Origin: Ruminococcaceae bacterium BL-6
GTDB taxonomy: Bacteria > Bacillota > Clostridia > Oscillospirales > Acutalibacteraceae
DNA length: 64,000 nt
Assembly (NCBI GenBank): GCA_902810075.1
Contig: LR778135.1
Span: forward strand, 1,240,001 to 1,304,000
Direction of reading: 5' to 3'
Shown: positions 16,775-25,378 of the stretch, piece by piece
How the letters are laid out: each line of letters begins with the position of its first letter
Position numbering within the stretch: the stretch's first letter is position 1
Program-made: the position numbers and the translations under genes
The notes under the pieces: generated by a model
What the model was told of the DNA's origin: nothing
Seen by the model: the letters and a program-made list of their open reading frames with translations, nothing else
Database searches by the model: none

Positions 16775-18081
16775 GCGGCTTCTCTCTCCCAATTGCCGAT
16801 CTGGCGTATAATCTGACGCTGGCTTTCGGCTCTGCCCTGAGTATCTGGTTTTTTCTGGGCCAGTATTTGGATCGCCGTTTCGGCAATGCTTTCATTTTGC
16901 TGATTGATACGCTGTTTGCCCTTTTCGCCGTCCTGCTTTATTCGCGCGTTCCCGTGCTGGTCCGAAGCCTTTCCGTTCCTTTTGGTACTTTTTTGCTGGC
17001 GCTGGTTCTCTATCGGGATCCCTTTCTGCGGAAGCTCTGGATCGCCGCCGCGTACCATGTCTGCATCCTTTTTCTGGATCTATCCGTCGTCGCCGCGATC
17101 GAAATTCTGGGCATTTCCTATGCGGCGTGGACTCAAAGCCGCCTGTTCGTATGGGTCAGCAATGTGATCGTCGGCAACCTTTTACTGATTCCCCTTGCTT
17201 TGCTTCTTCGCCCCGTCCTCCGGGCGAAAGATGATCCGGGTCCGCAGAGCGTGGCCGACCTGACCCGGATTCTCGTCGCTTTGTTTGTGGCGGTCACTAT
17301 TATGGGGTGTTTTATCATTCTGTCTGTTTCCGCTGAAAAAGCAAGGGCGCTCGCGGCCGTCTGCGCGTCGGCTGTCCTGCTGGTTTCCTCCGTGCTGCTG
17401 CTGTCCTGGCTGTTCAAACGGATCGGCAACATTTCCCGGCAGGAACGCGAACGGAGACTTCTGGAGCAGGAATACCGGCTTGCGCTGGGACGTCAAACGC
17501 AGGCAGAACAATATCAGGAAGAAATCCGGGCGCTGGAGGAAGATATGGCCGCTCAGCTGGACCGCCTTTCCCGATTGATCGCAGACGGAAAGATCGGGGA
17601 TGCCGCTTCCGAGCTGGAACGCTCCATCGTTGAGGTCCAAAGGGTCAGGCGGCCTGAAATACAGCAGAATCCGCTGATGGATTATCTGCTTGCCAGCCTG
17701 GAAAAGCGCTGCAGGCTCGGTGGAATTCGGCTGAAGATGGAGGTCGGCGTTTCTGCCGATATCGGAATCGACGACGTGGACTTCTGCACGATCCTGTCTA
17801 ATCTGATGGACAACGCGGTGAACGCCGTCCACGGGGTAAGCGAAGGGAAGCGGTTCATCGATTTAACCATACATCGGAACGGCGGCATTCTGTTCATCGG
17901 CTGCGAGAATTCAAAATCTCCCGAAACTCCGGTGGAAAACCCGGAATGCCGCTTCGGCCATTTCGGGCTGGCCAATATCCGGGAAACCGCCGCAAAATAC
18001 GGCGGGGATGTTCAGATAGAGGATGGCCCGGAAAAGTTTTCTGTCCAAACCCTGCTCTACTGCGTAAAAGACGCCTGCTGA
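16771..18081 (+). CDS. GHKL sensor kinase lacking its phosphoacceptor His
   Basis: 436 residues. Six or seven N-terminal TM helices (to about residue 220) resemble AgrC-type peptide sensors. A coiled segment and a GHKL ATPase follow, with N-box NLMDNAVNAV and G-box GHFGLANIRETAAKYGG. At the place of the H-box the sequence reads EEIRALEEDMAAQLDRLSRL, aligning to EEIRxFRHDxKNHL of the family, so the His is replaced by Glu. The His is instead present in the preceding small protein. The pair therefore looks like a kinase split into acceptor and catalytic halves. The signal is unknown; a secreted peptide is possible. Confidence 0.82.
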   Translation: MSGFSLPIADLAYNLTLAFGSALSIWFFLGQYLDRRFGNAFILLIDTLFALFAVLLYSRVPVLVRSLSVPFGTFLLALVLYRDPFLRKLWIAAAYHVCILFLDLSVVAAIEILGISYAAWTQSRLFVWVSNVIVGNLLLIPLALLLRPVLRAKDDPGPQSVADLTRILVALFVAVTIMGCFIILSVSAEKARALAAVCASAVLLVSSVLLLSWLFKRIGNISRQERERRLLEQEYRLALGRQTQAEQYQEEIRALEEDMAAQLDRLSRLIADGKIGDAASELERSIVEVQRVRRPEIQQNPLMDYLLASLEKRCRLGGIRLKMEVGVSADIGIDDVDFCTILSNLMDNAVNAVHGVSEGKRFIDLTIHRNGGILFIGCENSKSPETPVENPECRFGHFGLANIRETAAKYGGDVQIEDGPEKFSVQTLLYCVKDAC

Positions 18082-18091
18082 ATGACGGACA

Positions 18092-18126
18092 CACTCCAAA
18101 CCCGCATCAACAGTGGATTTGGAGTG
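18092..18126 (+). terminator. Hairpin after sensor operon
   Basis: CACTCCAAA and TTTGGAGTG arms, 9 bp, 17-nt loop, followed by CTTC. It lies just after the kinase stop codon. Confidence 0.45.
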
Positions 18127-18240
18127 CTTCAGACGGAAAATATGGTCAAAAAGATTTCATGACCGCTTCGGGTGATGCTTATCCTGCGGATTCGGAGTCT
18201 AATTGATGACATACCTGCTGGATCAAAGTGACGGCTGCCT

Positions 18241-18663
18241 TTAGCCCGTTGGAATCATTTCCGGCTGCAGCGTAACGCTTATCATTGGCTTATGGCAGGC
18301 CTGTGCTTCGATTGCCCCGATATGGCTGTGGGAAGCGATCACCAGATCGGCATTTCTGCACAGCCTGTAAATTTCGTCGGTAGCCCCTTCGATGATTTTG
18401 AAGACGAACTTCATCGTCTTCATTGCTCCAATGAGCCAATGGGCGGATTTTTCCCGTATCGCCGCGGCTTCGCAGGAGATATCGATGTCGGGCCCGATGG
18501 GCGAAAAGCCGACCCCGGCATGATCCACCAAAAATTTCCAGCAGGGATGAGTTGCGATTGTGGGCACAAAGCCCGCGCTCTTTAACGCTCTTGCAAGGTA
18601 AAGATACGGCTGGATATCTCCCCTTGTCCCTAAAGTAAAGATAACCACTTTTTGAATTGACAT
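18241..18663 (-). pseudogene. Truncated glycosyltransferase (family 28-like), N-terminal remnant
   Basis: 140 residues that match only the N-terminal Rossmann part of UDP-glucosyl/sterol glucosyltransferase-like enzymes (FTLGTRGDIQPYLYLARALK; ADLVIASHSHIGAIEAQA). Full proteins are about 400 residues and carry the nucleotide-sugar site in the missing C-terminal half. The reading frame ends at a stop after EMIPTG and no continuation is seen downstream. It is probably inactive. Confidence 0.7.
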
Positions 18664-18751
18664 ATCAACATCCGCCTTTGCACGGTCTCAAATCAAATTC
18701 CTGCCATTTTTCGATTTTATCAATATTCCGTTTCAAGTGTACCATAGATAA

Positions 18752-18806
18752 AAAGCGAATGAAAGACCTCAGACCGGGAAGGTTTTGGGCCTTTCATTCG
18801 CTTTTG
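18752..18806. terminator. 15-bp perfect inverted repeat
   Basis: AAAAGCGAATGAAAG (18752-18766) and its exact complement (18792-18806) flank a 25-nt loop. T-rich on both sides, so it can act as a bidirectional terminator between two leftward genes. Confidence 0.5.
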
Positions 18807-18913
18807 TCATTGGCAGGTTAATTAATAAAAAATGCAGGCTGTAAACGAGGGCACGAAACCGCCCAAAAGGACGGGCATCCCCGCATCAAATAGCCACCGG
18901 CTCAGCCGATTTT

Positions 18914-19351
18914 CTAGAACGATTCGGGCAGCGGCTTTTGATCAAAATATGTTTTCAGCACCATCGCGGTTTGGGACATGCCGAATTTCCGGATTTCAGA
19001 TAATTGCCGCTCAAGTTCCTGCGAATCCGCAACATAAATTTTCAAAAGCGCGTTATACGGTCCGATGATATGATGATGTTCCGTGATCGCGGTGCTTTCT
19101 TTTGTGAAAGCGCAGAATCGCGCATAAAATTCCGGCGGAACATTGACCATAATATATGCCGCAAGCTTTTTGCCGGCCGCGGCAAAATCCAGCTTGGCGC
19201 AAAATGCCCGAATGGCTCCCGATTCGCGCAGCTGGGCAATCCGTTCCGAAACGGCGGGCGCGGTCAGCCCTACCTGACGCCCGATTTTACGCATCGGAGT
19301 TTTGCAGTCCTGCTGCAGAATATTCATAATTCTGATATCCGTCTGGTCCAT
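18914..19351 (-). CDS. Lrp/AsnC family regulator
   Basis: 145 residues from the ATG behind AAAGGAG. An N-terminal AsnC helix-turn-helix (DIRIMNILQQDCKTPMRKIG...LTAPAVSERIAQL) is followed by the RAM/AsnC ligand domain (residues 65-140). Members of this family respond to amino acids. It lies next to the repeat array and the divergent ureohydrolase gene, so it may control amino-acid use, but no operator was identified. Confidence 0.9.
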   Translation of the reverse strand: MDQTDIRIMNILQQDCKTPMRKIGRQVGLTAPAVSERIAQLRESGAIRAFCAKLDFAAAGKKLAAYIMVNVPPEFYARFCAFTKESTAITEHHHIIGPYNALLKIYVADSQELERQLSEIRKFGMSQTAMVLKTYFDQKPLPESF

Positions 19352-19465
19352 CGGGAGGCTCCTTTGAACGGCTGAATTTTGTAAAGGATAAAGGGTACTT
19401 TTCCGAACAATATTAATTGAATCAAGCATATCACAAAACAAGCTCGCTGTACAGTTTTACCGCTC

Positions 19466-20034
19466 CGATGTTATAATAACCTCACGGCGTAAGCGGAAGC
19501 AAAGCTTCCGACGCCTGAGAGAACATTGAAGCATTTCATGCTATAGATAACCTCACGGCGTAAGCGGAAGCAAAGCTTCCGACGCCTGAGAGAACATTGA
19601 AGCATTTCATGCTATAGATAACCTCACGGCGTAAGCGGAAGCAAAGCTTCCGACGCCTGAGAGAACATTGAAGCATTTCATGCTATAGATAACCTCACGG
19701 CGTAAGCGGAAGCAAAGCTTCCGACGCCTGAGAGAACATTGAAGCATTTCATGCTATAGATAACCTCACGGCGTAAGCGGAAGCAGAGCTTCCGACGCCT
19801 GAGAGAACATTGAAGCATTTCATGCTATAGATAACCTCACGGCGTAAGCGGAAGCAGAGCTTCTGACGCCTGAGAGAACATTGAAGCATTTCATGCTATA
19901 GATAACCTCACGGCGTAAGCGGAAGCAGAGCTTCCGACGCCTGAGAGAACATTGAAGCATTTCATGCTATAGATAACCTCACGACGTAAGCGGAAGCAGA
20001 GCTTCCGACGCCTGAGAGAACATTGAAACATGAT
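19466..20034 (+). repeat. Tandem array, eight copies of a 71-bp structured repeat
   Basis: CTCACGGCGTAAGC-type units start at 19481, 19552, 19623, 19694, 19765, 19836, 19907 and 19978, an exact 71-bp period. Each unit folds as CTCA/TGAG, GGCGT/ACGCC and CGGAAGC/GCTTCCG with a small loop, an AAG bulge and a single-C bulge, flanked by ATTGAAGCATTTCATGCTAT. Units 1-4 have loop AAA and units 5-8 have AGA. Unit 6 has a G-U-compatible change and unit 8 reads GACGT instead of GGCGT. The array fills the spacer between the AsnC gene and the ureohydrolase gene. No gene is seen in it. Confidence 0.9.
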
Positions 20035-20109
20035 AAGCTTTGCGGGTCTGGGTGCGTTTTCAGCCCGGCTCGCGGAACGCAAAATTCTATCATAACAGGA
20101 GGAACTCTT

Positions 20110-21054
20110 ATGGAACGCTTGAATCTGCCGATTACAGGCATCTGTTCGTTTGGTAAATTCCCGATCTGTACGGATCTGGAGCATCTGGATGCCGATATTG
20201 CCGTTTTGGGAGTACCGGTCGATTTTGCGGTCGGATACATGAGCGGCGCCCGCTTGGCTCCGCGCCGCGTTCGGGAAGCTTCTACCCAGTATAGCAGGGG
20301 AGAGGAAGGGTATTACGATTTTGAAAATGACTGCCAGCGTCTGGCCGCCCCTTTGAAAATCGTGGACTGCGGCGACGCGGATATTCTTCATGCGGATCCC
20401 CGGCATACCTTTGACGCGGTTGCAGACGGCGTGCGGGGCATTGTACGCCGCGGAGCGGTCCCGATCGTGCTGGGCGGCGATCATTCCGTCAGCGCGCCGG
20501 TGGGCAAGGCGCTGGAAGAGCTCGGCGAGAAAATCTGTGTGGTTCAGTTCGACGCGCATCTGGACTGGTCCGATCACGTCGGCGGGCTGCGGTACGGCAA
20601 CGGCAGCCCGATGCGCCGCATGTCGGAGATGCCCCACATCGGCCCGATGGCTCAGATCGGCCTTCGCGGCATCGGAAGCAGCAAAAAATCCGACTTCGAC
20701 GATGCGAAAGCGTACGGCAGCGTGTTGATTCCCTCGCGGGAAGCGCACAAAATCGGCGTTGAGGGTGTGCTCGCAAAAATTCCCCAGGCAAAAAACTATT
20801 ATATCACCGTCGATATCGACGGGTTTGATCTGTCGATTGCGCCCGGTGTGGCGTCGCCGTATCCCGGCGGCCTGCTGTTCGACCAGGTGTGCGATATTAT
20901 TTCCGGAATCGCGAAAAAAGGCCGTATCGTCGCGGCCGATCTGGTGGAGATCTCTCCCGTGTACGACCCTTCTGGGGTCACGGTACGCCTGGGTGCGCTG
21001 GTGATGCTGCACACCATGGGTCAGATCGAAGCCCAGATCAGGGAAAAGAAATAG
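20110..21054 (+). CDS. hutG: Ureohydrolase, formimidoylglutamase-like
   Basis: 314 residues starting after AGGAGGAACTCTT. It is an arginase/agmatinase-fold enzyme with all manganese-binding motifs: GGDHS, DAHLDW and DIDGFDLS. The neighbouring hut genes suggest it hydrolyses formiminoglutamate to glutamate plus formamide. The sequence alone cannot exclude agmatinase or guanidinobutyrase. FtcD and a cyclodeaminase are encoded further on, so two exits from formiminoglutamate may exist. The leader is the repeat array. Confidence 0.75.
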   Translation: MERLNLPITGICSFGKFPICTDLEHLDADIAVLGVPVDFAVGYMSGARLAPRRVREASTQYSRGEEGYYDFENDCQRLAAPLKIVDCGDADILHADPRHTFDAVADGVRGIVRRGAVPIVLGGDHSVSAPVGKALEELGEKICVVQFDAHLDWSDHVGGLRYGNGSPMRRMSEMPHIGPMAQIGLRGIGSSKKSDFDDAKAYGSVLIPSREAHKIGVEGVLAKIPQAKNYYITVDIDGFDLSIAPGVASPYPGGLLFDQVCDIISGIAKKGRIVAADLVEISPVYDPSGVTVRLGALVMLHTMGQIEAQIREKK

Positions 21055-21077
21055 AATTATTTTTTTAACATGACAAA

Positions 21078-21120
21078 GCCTCCAATCGTAGTTCTGTCCT
21101 ACGGCTGGAGGCCTTTTCTT
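21078..21120 (+). terminator. Terminator after ureohydrolase
   Basis: GCCTCCA...CGTAG and CTACG...TGGAGGC arms followed by CTTTTCTTT. It lies between convergent genes and may act in both directions. Confidence 0.75.
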
Positions 21121-21195
21121 TCAATGCCTGTTTCCCTTGGTGCTGTGCGTCAGGACCAGACCGCCTTTTTCCATACCCGGATATCGGGGGAACGG

Positions 21196-21798
21196 TCAGA
21201 GAAACGGGATGCGCCTGCTCTTCTGCTTCGGCACGATATCGCCGTGTTCCAGAACGGGGAGAAAGATCCGCAGCAGGACCAGAAGCATAAGGACCTCGAT
21301 CGGGAGCATCACCGCATTTTTCACAAGGCTCTTGATAAAAAAGTAGTAATACCCTTTGTCGAACAAAATCTGGCTCCAGAGCGACCCAAGCCCCACATGG
21401 ATCCCGAAATCGACAATCAGTTTGCAAAGGAAAACCCGCACGACGGAAATCCGGCACTGGTAAAGGAAGATCCCGTAAATAAAAAACTCCAGCATGGATG
21501 ACAGGGTGTAGCCGGGGAAAAAGACGGAGGACGGCATCAGCAGGAAGCCGACCAGATCGTATGCCACCCCGGCGGACAGGCCGACGACGGGGCCGAAGAC
21601 CATGGAGCCGAACGCCAGCACCACGAAGGCGAACGTGACGTGAAGGTTCATTCCGACCGGGATGGAAATCGAGCTCAATACCGTGCCGAGCGCGACGGTC
21701 AGCCCGGCGAATACGAGCGACCGAAGATTCCGGAACTCGGAAGATGCCGCGGCCCAATATTTCGATGTAAAAATAGAGAAAGAGTTGTTCCGGGACAT
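21196..21798 (-). CDS. folT: Folate-type ECF transporter S component
   Basis: 200 residues, about six TM helices. The FolT-like segment LVFAGLTVALGTVLSS... continues with a VFGPVVGLSAGVAYDLVGFLL core and FFPGYTLSSMLEFFIYGIFLY. A strong AAGGAGG site precedes the ATG. It is the third gene of the hutU-hutI transcript. Uptake of folate makes sense there, because the formimino group from histidine is transferred to tetrahydrofolate. The energising EcfA/T proteins are not in the window. Confidence 0.82.
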   Translation of the reverse strand: MSRNNSFSIFTSKYWAAASSEFRNLRSLVFAGLTVALGTVLSSISIPVGMNLHVTFAFVVLAFGSMVFGPVVGLSAGVAYDLVGFLLMPSSVFFPGYTLSSMLEFFIYGIFLYQCRISVVRVFLCKLIVDFGIHVGLGSLWSQILFDKGYYYFFIKSLVKNAVMLPIEVLMLLVLLRIFLPVLEHGDIVPKQKSRRIPFL

Positions 21799-21831
21799 AA
21801 AAAATCCTCCTTGCTATGGCTGGAATACAAT

Positions 21832-21865
21832 GCCGCATAAGGGATGTGCCGATCCCATATGCGGC
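21832..21865 (-). other. Strong hairpin between hutI and folT
   Basis: GCCGCATA and TATGCGGC plus GGGAT/ATCCC form a 13-14 bp stem in the 90-bp spacer. There is no U-run. It may stabilise or process the mRNA. The known tetrahydrofolate riboswitch consensus was looked for here and not found. Confidence 0.4.
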
Positions 21866-21888
21866 AGCGGGGGGAGGCGGCAACGAGT

Positions 21889-23142
21889 TCAGCGTTTGTG
21901 TACGATCTCGCCGTTTTTCAGGACGGTTTCCACCAGGTTGATCGCAGTATGATAGGGCAGAAAGTCGATCGAGGGGCATCCCAGCAGGATGATGTCCGCC
22001 TGCTTGCCGGGCTCGATGCTTCCGATCCGGTCTGCTCTGTCCACTGCGGCGGCGCCGTTGATCGTCAGGGCGGTGATGACCTCTTCGATCGACAGGTTCA
22101 TGTAGATGCAGCCCAGCGCGATCATCAGGGGGATCGAATTGGTAAAGCAGCTGCCCGGGTTCAGGTCGCTTCCGAATGCGACGGCCGCGCCTTCGTCGAT
22201 CATTTTGCGCGCGCGCGCGTACGGCTCTTTCAGGCAGAACGCCGTGGCGGGAAGAATGTCGCAGATGACGCCGGCCTCCGCCATGTCGGCAATACCCTTG
22301 TCGGAGCTCTGCAGCAAATGTTCGGCAGAGATTGCGCCCATCTCGGCCGCCAGCTCCGCGCCGCCCAGCGGAGCCATCTCATCGGCATGGATTTTGAGCT
22401 GAAAGCCCATTTTCTTTGCCTCTGTCATATAGTGGCGGGAATCCTCGATGGAAAAGACGTTCTTTTCCGTGAAAATATCTGCGAATTCGGCCAGGTTTTC
22501 CTCTTTTACCACGGGCATGACCTCGTGCAGCAGAAAGTCGATGAAATCGCGCTCGCGGTCCTTGTATTCGGGCAGCACGCTGTGGGGGCCCAGAAAGGTG
22601 GAAACGACATCCACGGCGTGCGTGCGGTTCAGCTCCTTCATGGCGCGCAGCTGTTTCAGTTCCGTTTCTTTATCCAGGCCGTAGCCGCTTTTTCCCTCTA
22701 CCGTGGTCACGCCGAATTCCAGCATGCGGTCCAGCCTGTTCCGGCCGGATTTTACCAGCTCTTCCAGCGTTGCCTCGCGGGTTTTCGAAACCGTCGCGTT
22801 GATGCCGCCGCCGCGTTCCATAATGGACATATAGCTGTCGCCGCGCAGGCGCCAGGAGAACTCCTCCGCGCGGTAACCGCCGAAGACGAAGTGGGTGTGG
22901 GAATCTACAAATCCCGGCAGAACCGTTTTGCCCGCCGCGTCGATGATCTCGCAGGCGGTGCTGCCGCACTGTTGCTTCAGCTGCCCGGTCGTGCCCACGG
23001 CGGCAATCTTGTCGCCGTCGATCAGCACCGCGCCGTCTTTGATTCTTCCGATGTCCGACATGTCCTTGCCGCGCTTCGGCGCCTTTCCGGCGCAGGTGAC
23101 CAGCTCCGCGGCATGGCAGATCAGTTTTTTCTTTTGACTCAT
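21889..23142 (-). CDS. hutI: Imidazolonepropionase
   Basis: 417 residues, usual length. It belongs to the amidohydrolase superfamily: the metal site HTHFVFGGYR, HADEMAPLGG for the substrate and metal, then SAEHLL and GSDLNPGS. It opens the imidazolone ring to give formiminoglutamate. Ribosome site GAGGAGG. It lies 17 bp downstream of hutU in the same operon. Confidence 0.96.
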   Translation of the reverse strand: MSQKKKLICHAAELVTCAGKAPKRGKDMSDIGRIKDGAVLIDGDKIAAVGTTGQLKQQCGSTACEIIDAAGKTVLPGFVDSHTHFVFGGYRAEEFSWRLRGDSYMSIMERGGGINATVSKTREATLEELVKSGRNRLDRMLEFGVTTVEGKSGYGLDKETELKQLRAMKELNRTHAVDVVSTFLGPHSVLPEYKDRERDFIDFLLHEVMPVVKEENLAEFADIFTEKNVFSIEDSRHYMTEAKKMGFQLKIHADEMAPLGGAELAAEMGAISAEHLLQSSDKGIADMAEAGVICDILPATAFCLKEPYARARKMIDEGAAVAFGSDLNPGSCFTNSIPLMIALGCIYMNLSIEEVITALTINGAAAVDRADRIGSIEPGKQADIILLGCPSIDFLPYHTAINLVETVLKNGEIVHKR

Positions 23143-23159
23143 GATTCCTCCTCGGCTTT

Positions 23160-25181
23160 CTATTTTACGATTTTGTCGTAGGTTCGGTCGATCAGATCGT
23201 CAGAGGCGAGGTAGGGCATGGTGATATGGTCCTGGCCGCCCCGCGCCCTGTTGTATTCCGCAACGGTCTCGATGGAGTGTTCGCAGCGGGCCCAGCTTCT
23301 TCTGGAGACGCCGATCATGACATCCCATGGGATCGCCGCCGTCAGGATCTCATCCACGCGTTTGCTGCCGTCCAGCACCAGGCCGAAGCCGCCGTTGATC
23401 GCTTTGCCGACGCCGACGCCGCCGCCGTTGTGCAGGGAAACCATGCTCATGCCGCGGCTCGCGTTGCCCGCGTAGCACTGGACGGCCATGTCGGCGGTCA
23501 CGTTGCTGCCGTCGTAGATATTGGAAGTCTCGCGGTAAGGGGAATCGGTTCCGCCAGTGTCGTGATGGTCGCGGCCGATCATGACGGGGCCGATTTCGCC
23601 GTTGTGGATCATTTCATTGAATTTTAGGGCGATGTTGCGGCGGCCGAGTGCATCCTGATACAGAATACGGCATTGGGTGCCGACCACCAGCTTGTGCTTC
23701 TCCGCGTCGCGGATCCAGATATAGTTGTCGCGGTCCGCGCCGCGGCGGTTGGGGTCGATGACGGACATGGCCGCCAGGTCCGTCTTATGCAGGTCCTCCG
23801 GCTTTCTGGACAGGCAGCACCAGCGGAACGGGCCGTAGCCGTAGTCGAACAGCATCGGGCCCATGATGTCCTCCACATAAGACGGGAAGATGAAGCCTTC
23901 GCTGGTATCCTCGCCGTTTTTGGCGATATCCTTTGCGCCGGCGTCGAATACGGCCTTCATAAAGGAATTGCCGTAATCGAAGAAGTAAGATCCGCGCTCC
24001 ACCAGCGTTTGAATCAGATGGAAATGTTTGATCAGGGATTCGTCGACCTTCCTGTGGAAGATTTCCCTGTCGCTGCTCAGCATCTCGGTGCGCTGCTCGA
24101 ACGTCATCCCCTGCGGGCAGTAGCCGCCGTCGTAGGGCACATGACAGGAGGTCTGATCGGAAAGCAGATCGATGTGGATGTTGTGGTCGACGGCGTACTG
24201 CAGCAGATCCACGATATTGCCGTGATAGGCGATGGAAAGGACCTCTTTCTTTTCCATGGCGTCTTCCGCCCAGGCAAAAGCATCCTCGATGGTCTCCGCA
24301 ATTTTGGAGACCCAGCCCTGCTGGTAGCGGGTTTCAATGCGGGAAGAATCGACCTCGGCGATGATGCCGACGCCGCCGGCGATTTCAACCGCTTTCGGCT
24401 GCGCGCCGCTCATGCCGCCCAGGCCGGACGTAACGAACAGGTGCCCGCGCAGATCGCCGTCCTGCGGAATGCCCAGAACCTTGCGGCCCGCGTTCAGCAG
24501 CGTGTTGAAGGTGCCGTGCACAATCCCCTGCGGCCCGATGTACATCCAGCCGCCCGCGGTCATCTGGCCGTAATTGGAGCATCCCATTGCGGCGGCCTTG
24601 GCCCAGTTGTGGGGATCGTCGAACATGCCGACCATCAGGCCGTTCGTGATGACCACGCGGGGGCTGGTCTTATGGGACTTGAACAGGCCCATCGGATGGC
24701 CGGACATCATCACGAGCGTCTGCTCGTCCGTCAGGGCCTCCAGATATTTTTTAATCAGCCGGTACTGCATCCAGTTCTGGCAGACCTGGCCGGTCTCGCC
24801 GTAAGTAACAAGCTCATAGGGATAAAGGGCGACTTCGTGATCCAGGTTGTTGTCGATCATCACCTGAAACGCCCTGCCCTCGATACAGTTCCCCTTGTAC
24901 TCGTCGATGGGTTTCCCGTAAATACGTCCTTTGGGCATGAACCGATAGCCGTAGATGCGGCCCCGTGTCATCAGCTCTTCCAGAAATTCCGGCGCAAGCT
25001 GTTCGTGGAGCTCCTCGGGAACATAACGCAGCGCGTTTTTCAGAGCAAGCTTGATCTCTCTTTTATTCAAGGTCAGTTCCCGTTTCGGCGCGCGCCGGAC
25101 CCCCTCTTGGAACGCGGGGTATTCCGGCAAAACAGGGTCGAGCTTAATCGTCATAGCATTACCAATTTCAAAATTGTTCAT
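23160..25181 (-). CDS. hutU: Urocanate hydratase
   Basis: 673 residues from the ATG behind GGGAGG (25181); an in-frame start 81 nt upstream is not supported. It is the long Firmicute form. Landmarks: GNCIEGRAFQVMIDNN, the glycine-rich NAD-binding GLGGMSGAQPKA, and GPFRWCCLS carrying the active-site region. It hydrates urocanate to imidazolonepropionate with tightly bound NAD as electrophile. It is the first gene of hutU-hutI-folT, with a candidate SARP site in its promoter. Confidence 0.96.
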   Translation of the reverse strand: MNNFEIGNAMTIKLDPVLPEYPAFQEGVRRAPKRELTLNKREIKLALKNALRYVPEELHEQLAPEFLEELMTRGRIYGYRFMPKGRIYGKPIDEYKGNCIEGRAFQVMIDNNLDHEVALYPYELVTYGETGQVCQNWMQYRLIKKYLEALTDEQTLVMMSGHPMGLFKSHKTSPRVVITNGLMVGMFDDPHNWAKAAAMGCSNYGQMTAGGWMYIGPQGIVHGTFNTLLNAGRKVLGIPQDGDLRGHLFVTSGLGGMSGAQPKAVEIAGGVGIIAEVDSSRIETRYQQGWVSKIAETIEDAFAWAEDAMEKKEVLSIAYHGNIVDLLQYAVDHNIHIDLLSDQTSCHVPYDGGYCPQGMTFEQRTEMLSSDREIFHRKVDESLIKHFHLIQTLVERGSYFFDYGNSFMKAVFDAGAKDIAKNGEDTSEGFIFPSYVEDIMGPMLFDYGYGPFRWCCLSRKPEDLHKTDLAAMSVIDPNRRGADRDNYIWIRDAEKHKLVVGTQCRILYQDALGRRNIALKFNEMIHNGEIGPVMIGRDHHDTGGTDSPYRETSNIYDGSNVTADMAVQCYAGNASRGMSMVSLHNGGGVGVGKAINGGFGLVLDGSKRVDEILTAAIPWDVMIGVSRRSWARCEHSIETVAEYNRARGGQDHITMPYLASDDLIDRTYDKIVK

Positions 25182-25207
25182 GTGGCAAAACCTCCCTTTG
25201 CAGTCAT

Positions 25208-25239
25208 ATAGTAGCATGGCACTGTCTAAATAACGTCTA
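25208..25239 (-). promoter_or_regulatory. SARP-type site and -10 of hutU
   Basis: Read leftward: heptamer TAGACGT (25233-25239), 4-bp spacer, TAGACAG (25222-25228), 8 bp, TACTAT (25208-25213). The heptamers occupy the -35 position. Confidence 0.65.
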
Positions 25240-25276
25240 TAATTCAAGCTGTATTTTATCAAAAAATTAAATTTAT

Positions 25277-25309
25277 TAGATGCTTTTTTAGACGGGAGCA
25301 GCGTATAAT
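25277..25309 (+). promoter_or_regulatory. SARP-type site and -10 of the SARP gene
   Basis: TAGATGC (25277-25283), 5-bp spacer, TAGACGG (25289-25295), 8 bp, TATAAT (25304-25309). The spacer is one base longer than at the other three promoters, so this may be a weaker autoregulatory site. Confidence 0.55.
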
Positions 25310-25378
25310 GAAAAAGAAAATAGGATATGCGGCATTTTATTTCAATTTTTGTTTAAATTGAGAAAGGGGGCTTTTCCA

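Noticed and set aside
19466..20034. CRISPR array
   Set aside because: The units are contiguous 71-bp copies with no unique spacers, and no cas gene is present.
19891..21012. 373-codon leftward frame opposite the ureohydrolase
   Set aside because: Antisense shadow; the ureohydrolase has all metal motifs on the other strand.
21799..21888. Tetrahydrofolate riboswitch before folT
   Set aside because: The spacer is only 90 bp and shows a simple hairpin, not the THF aptamer consensus.
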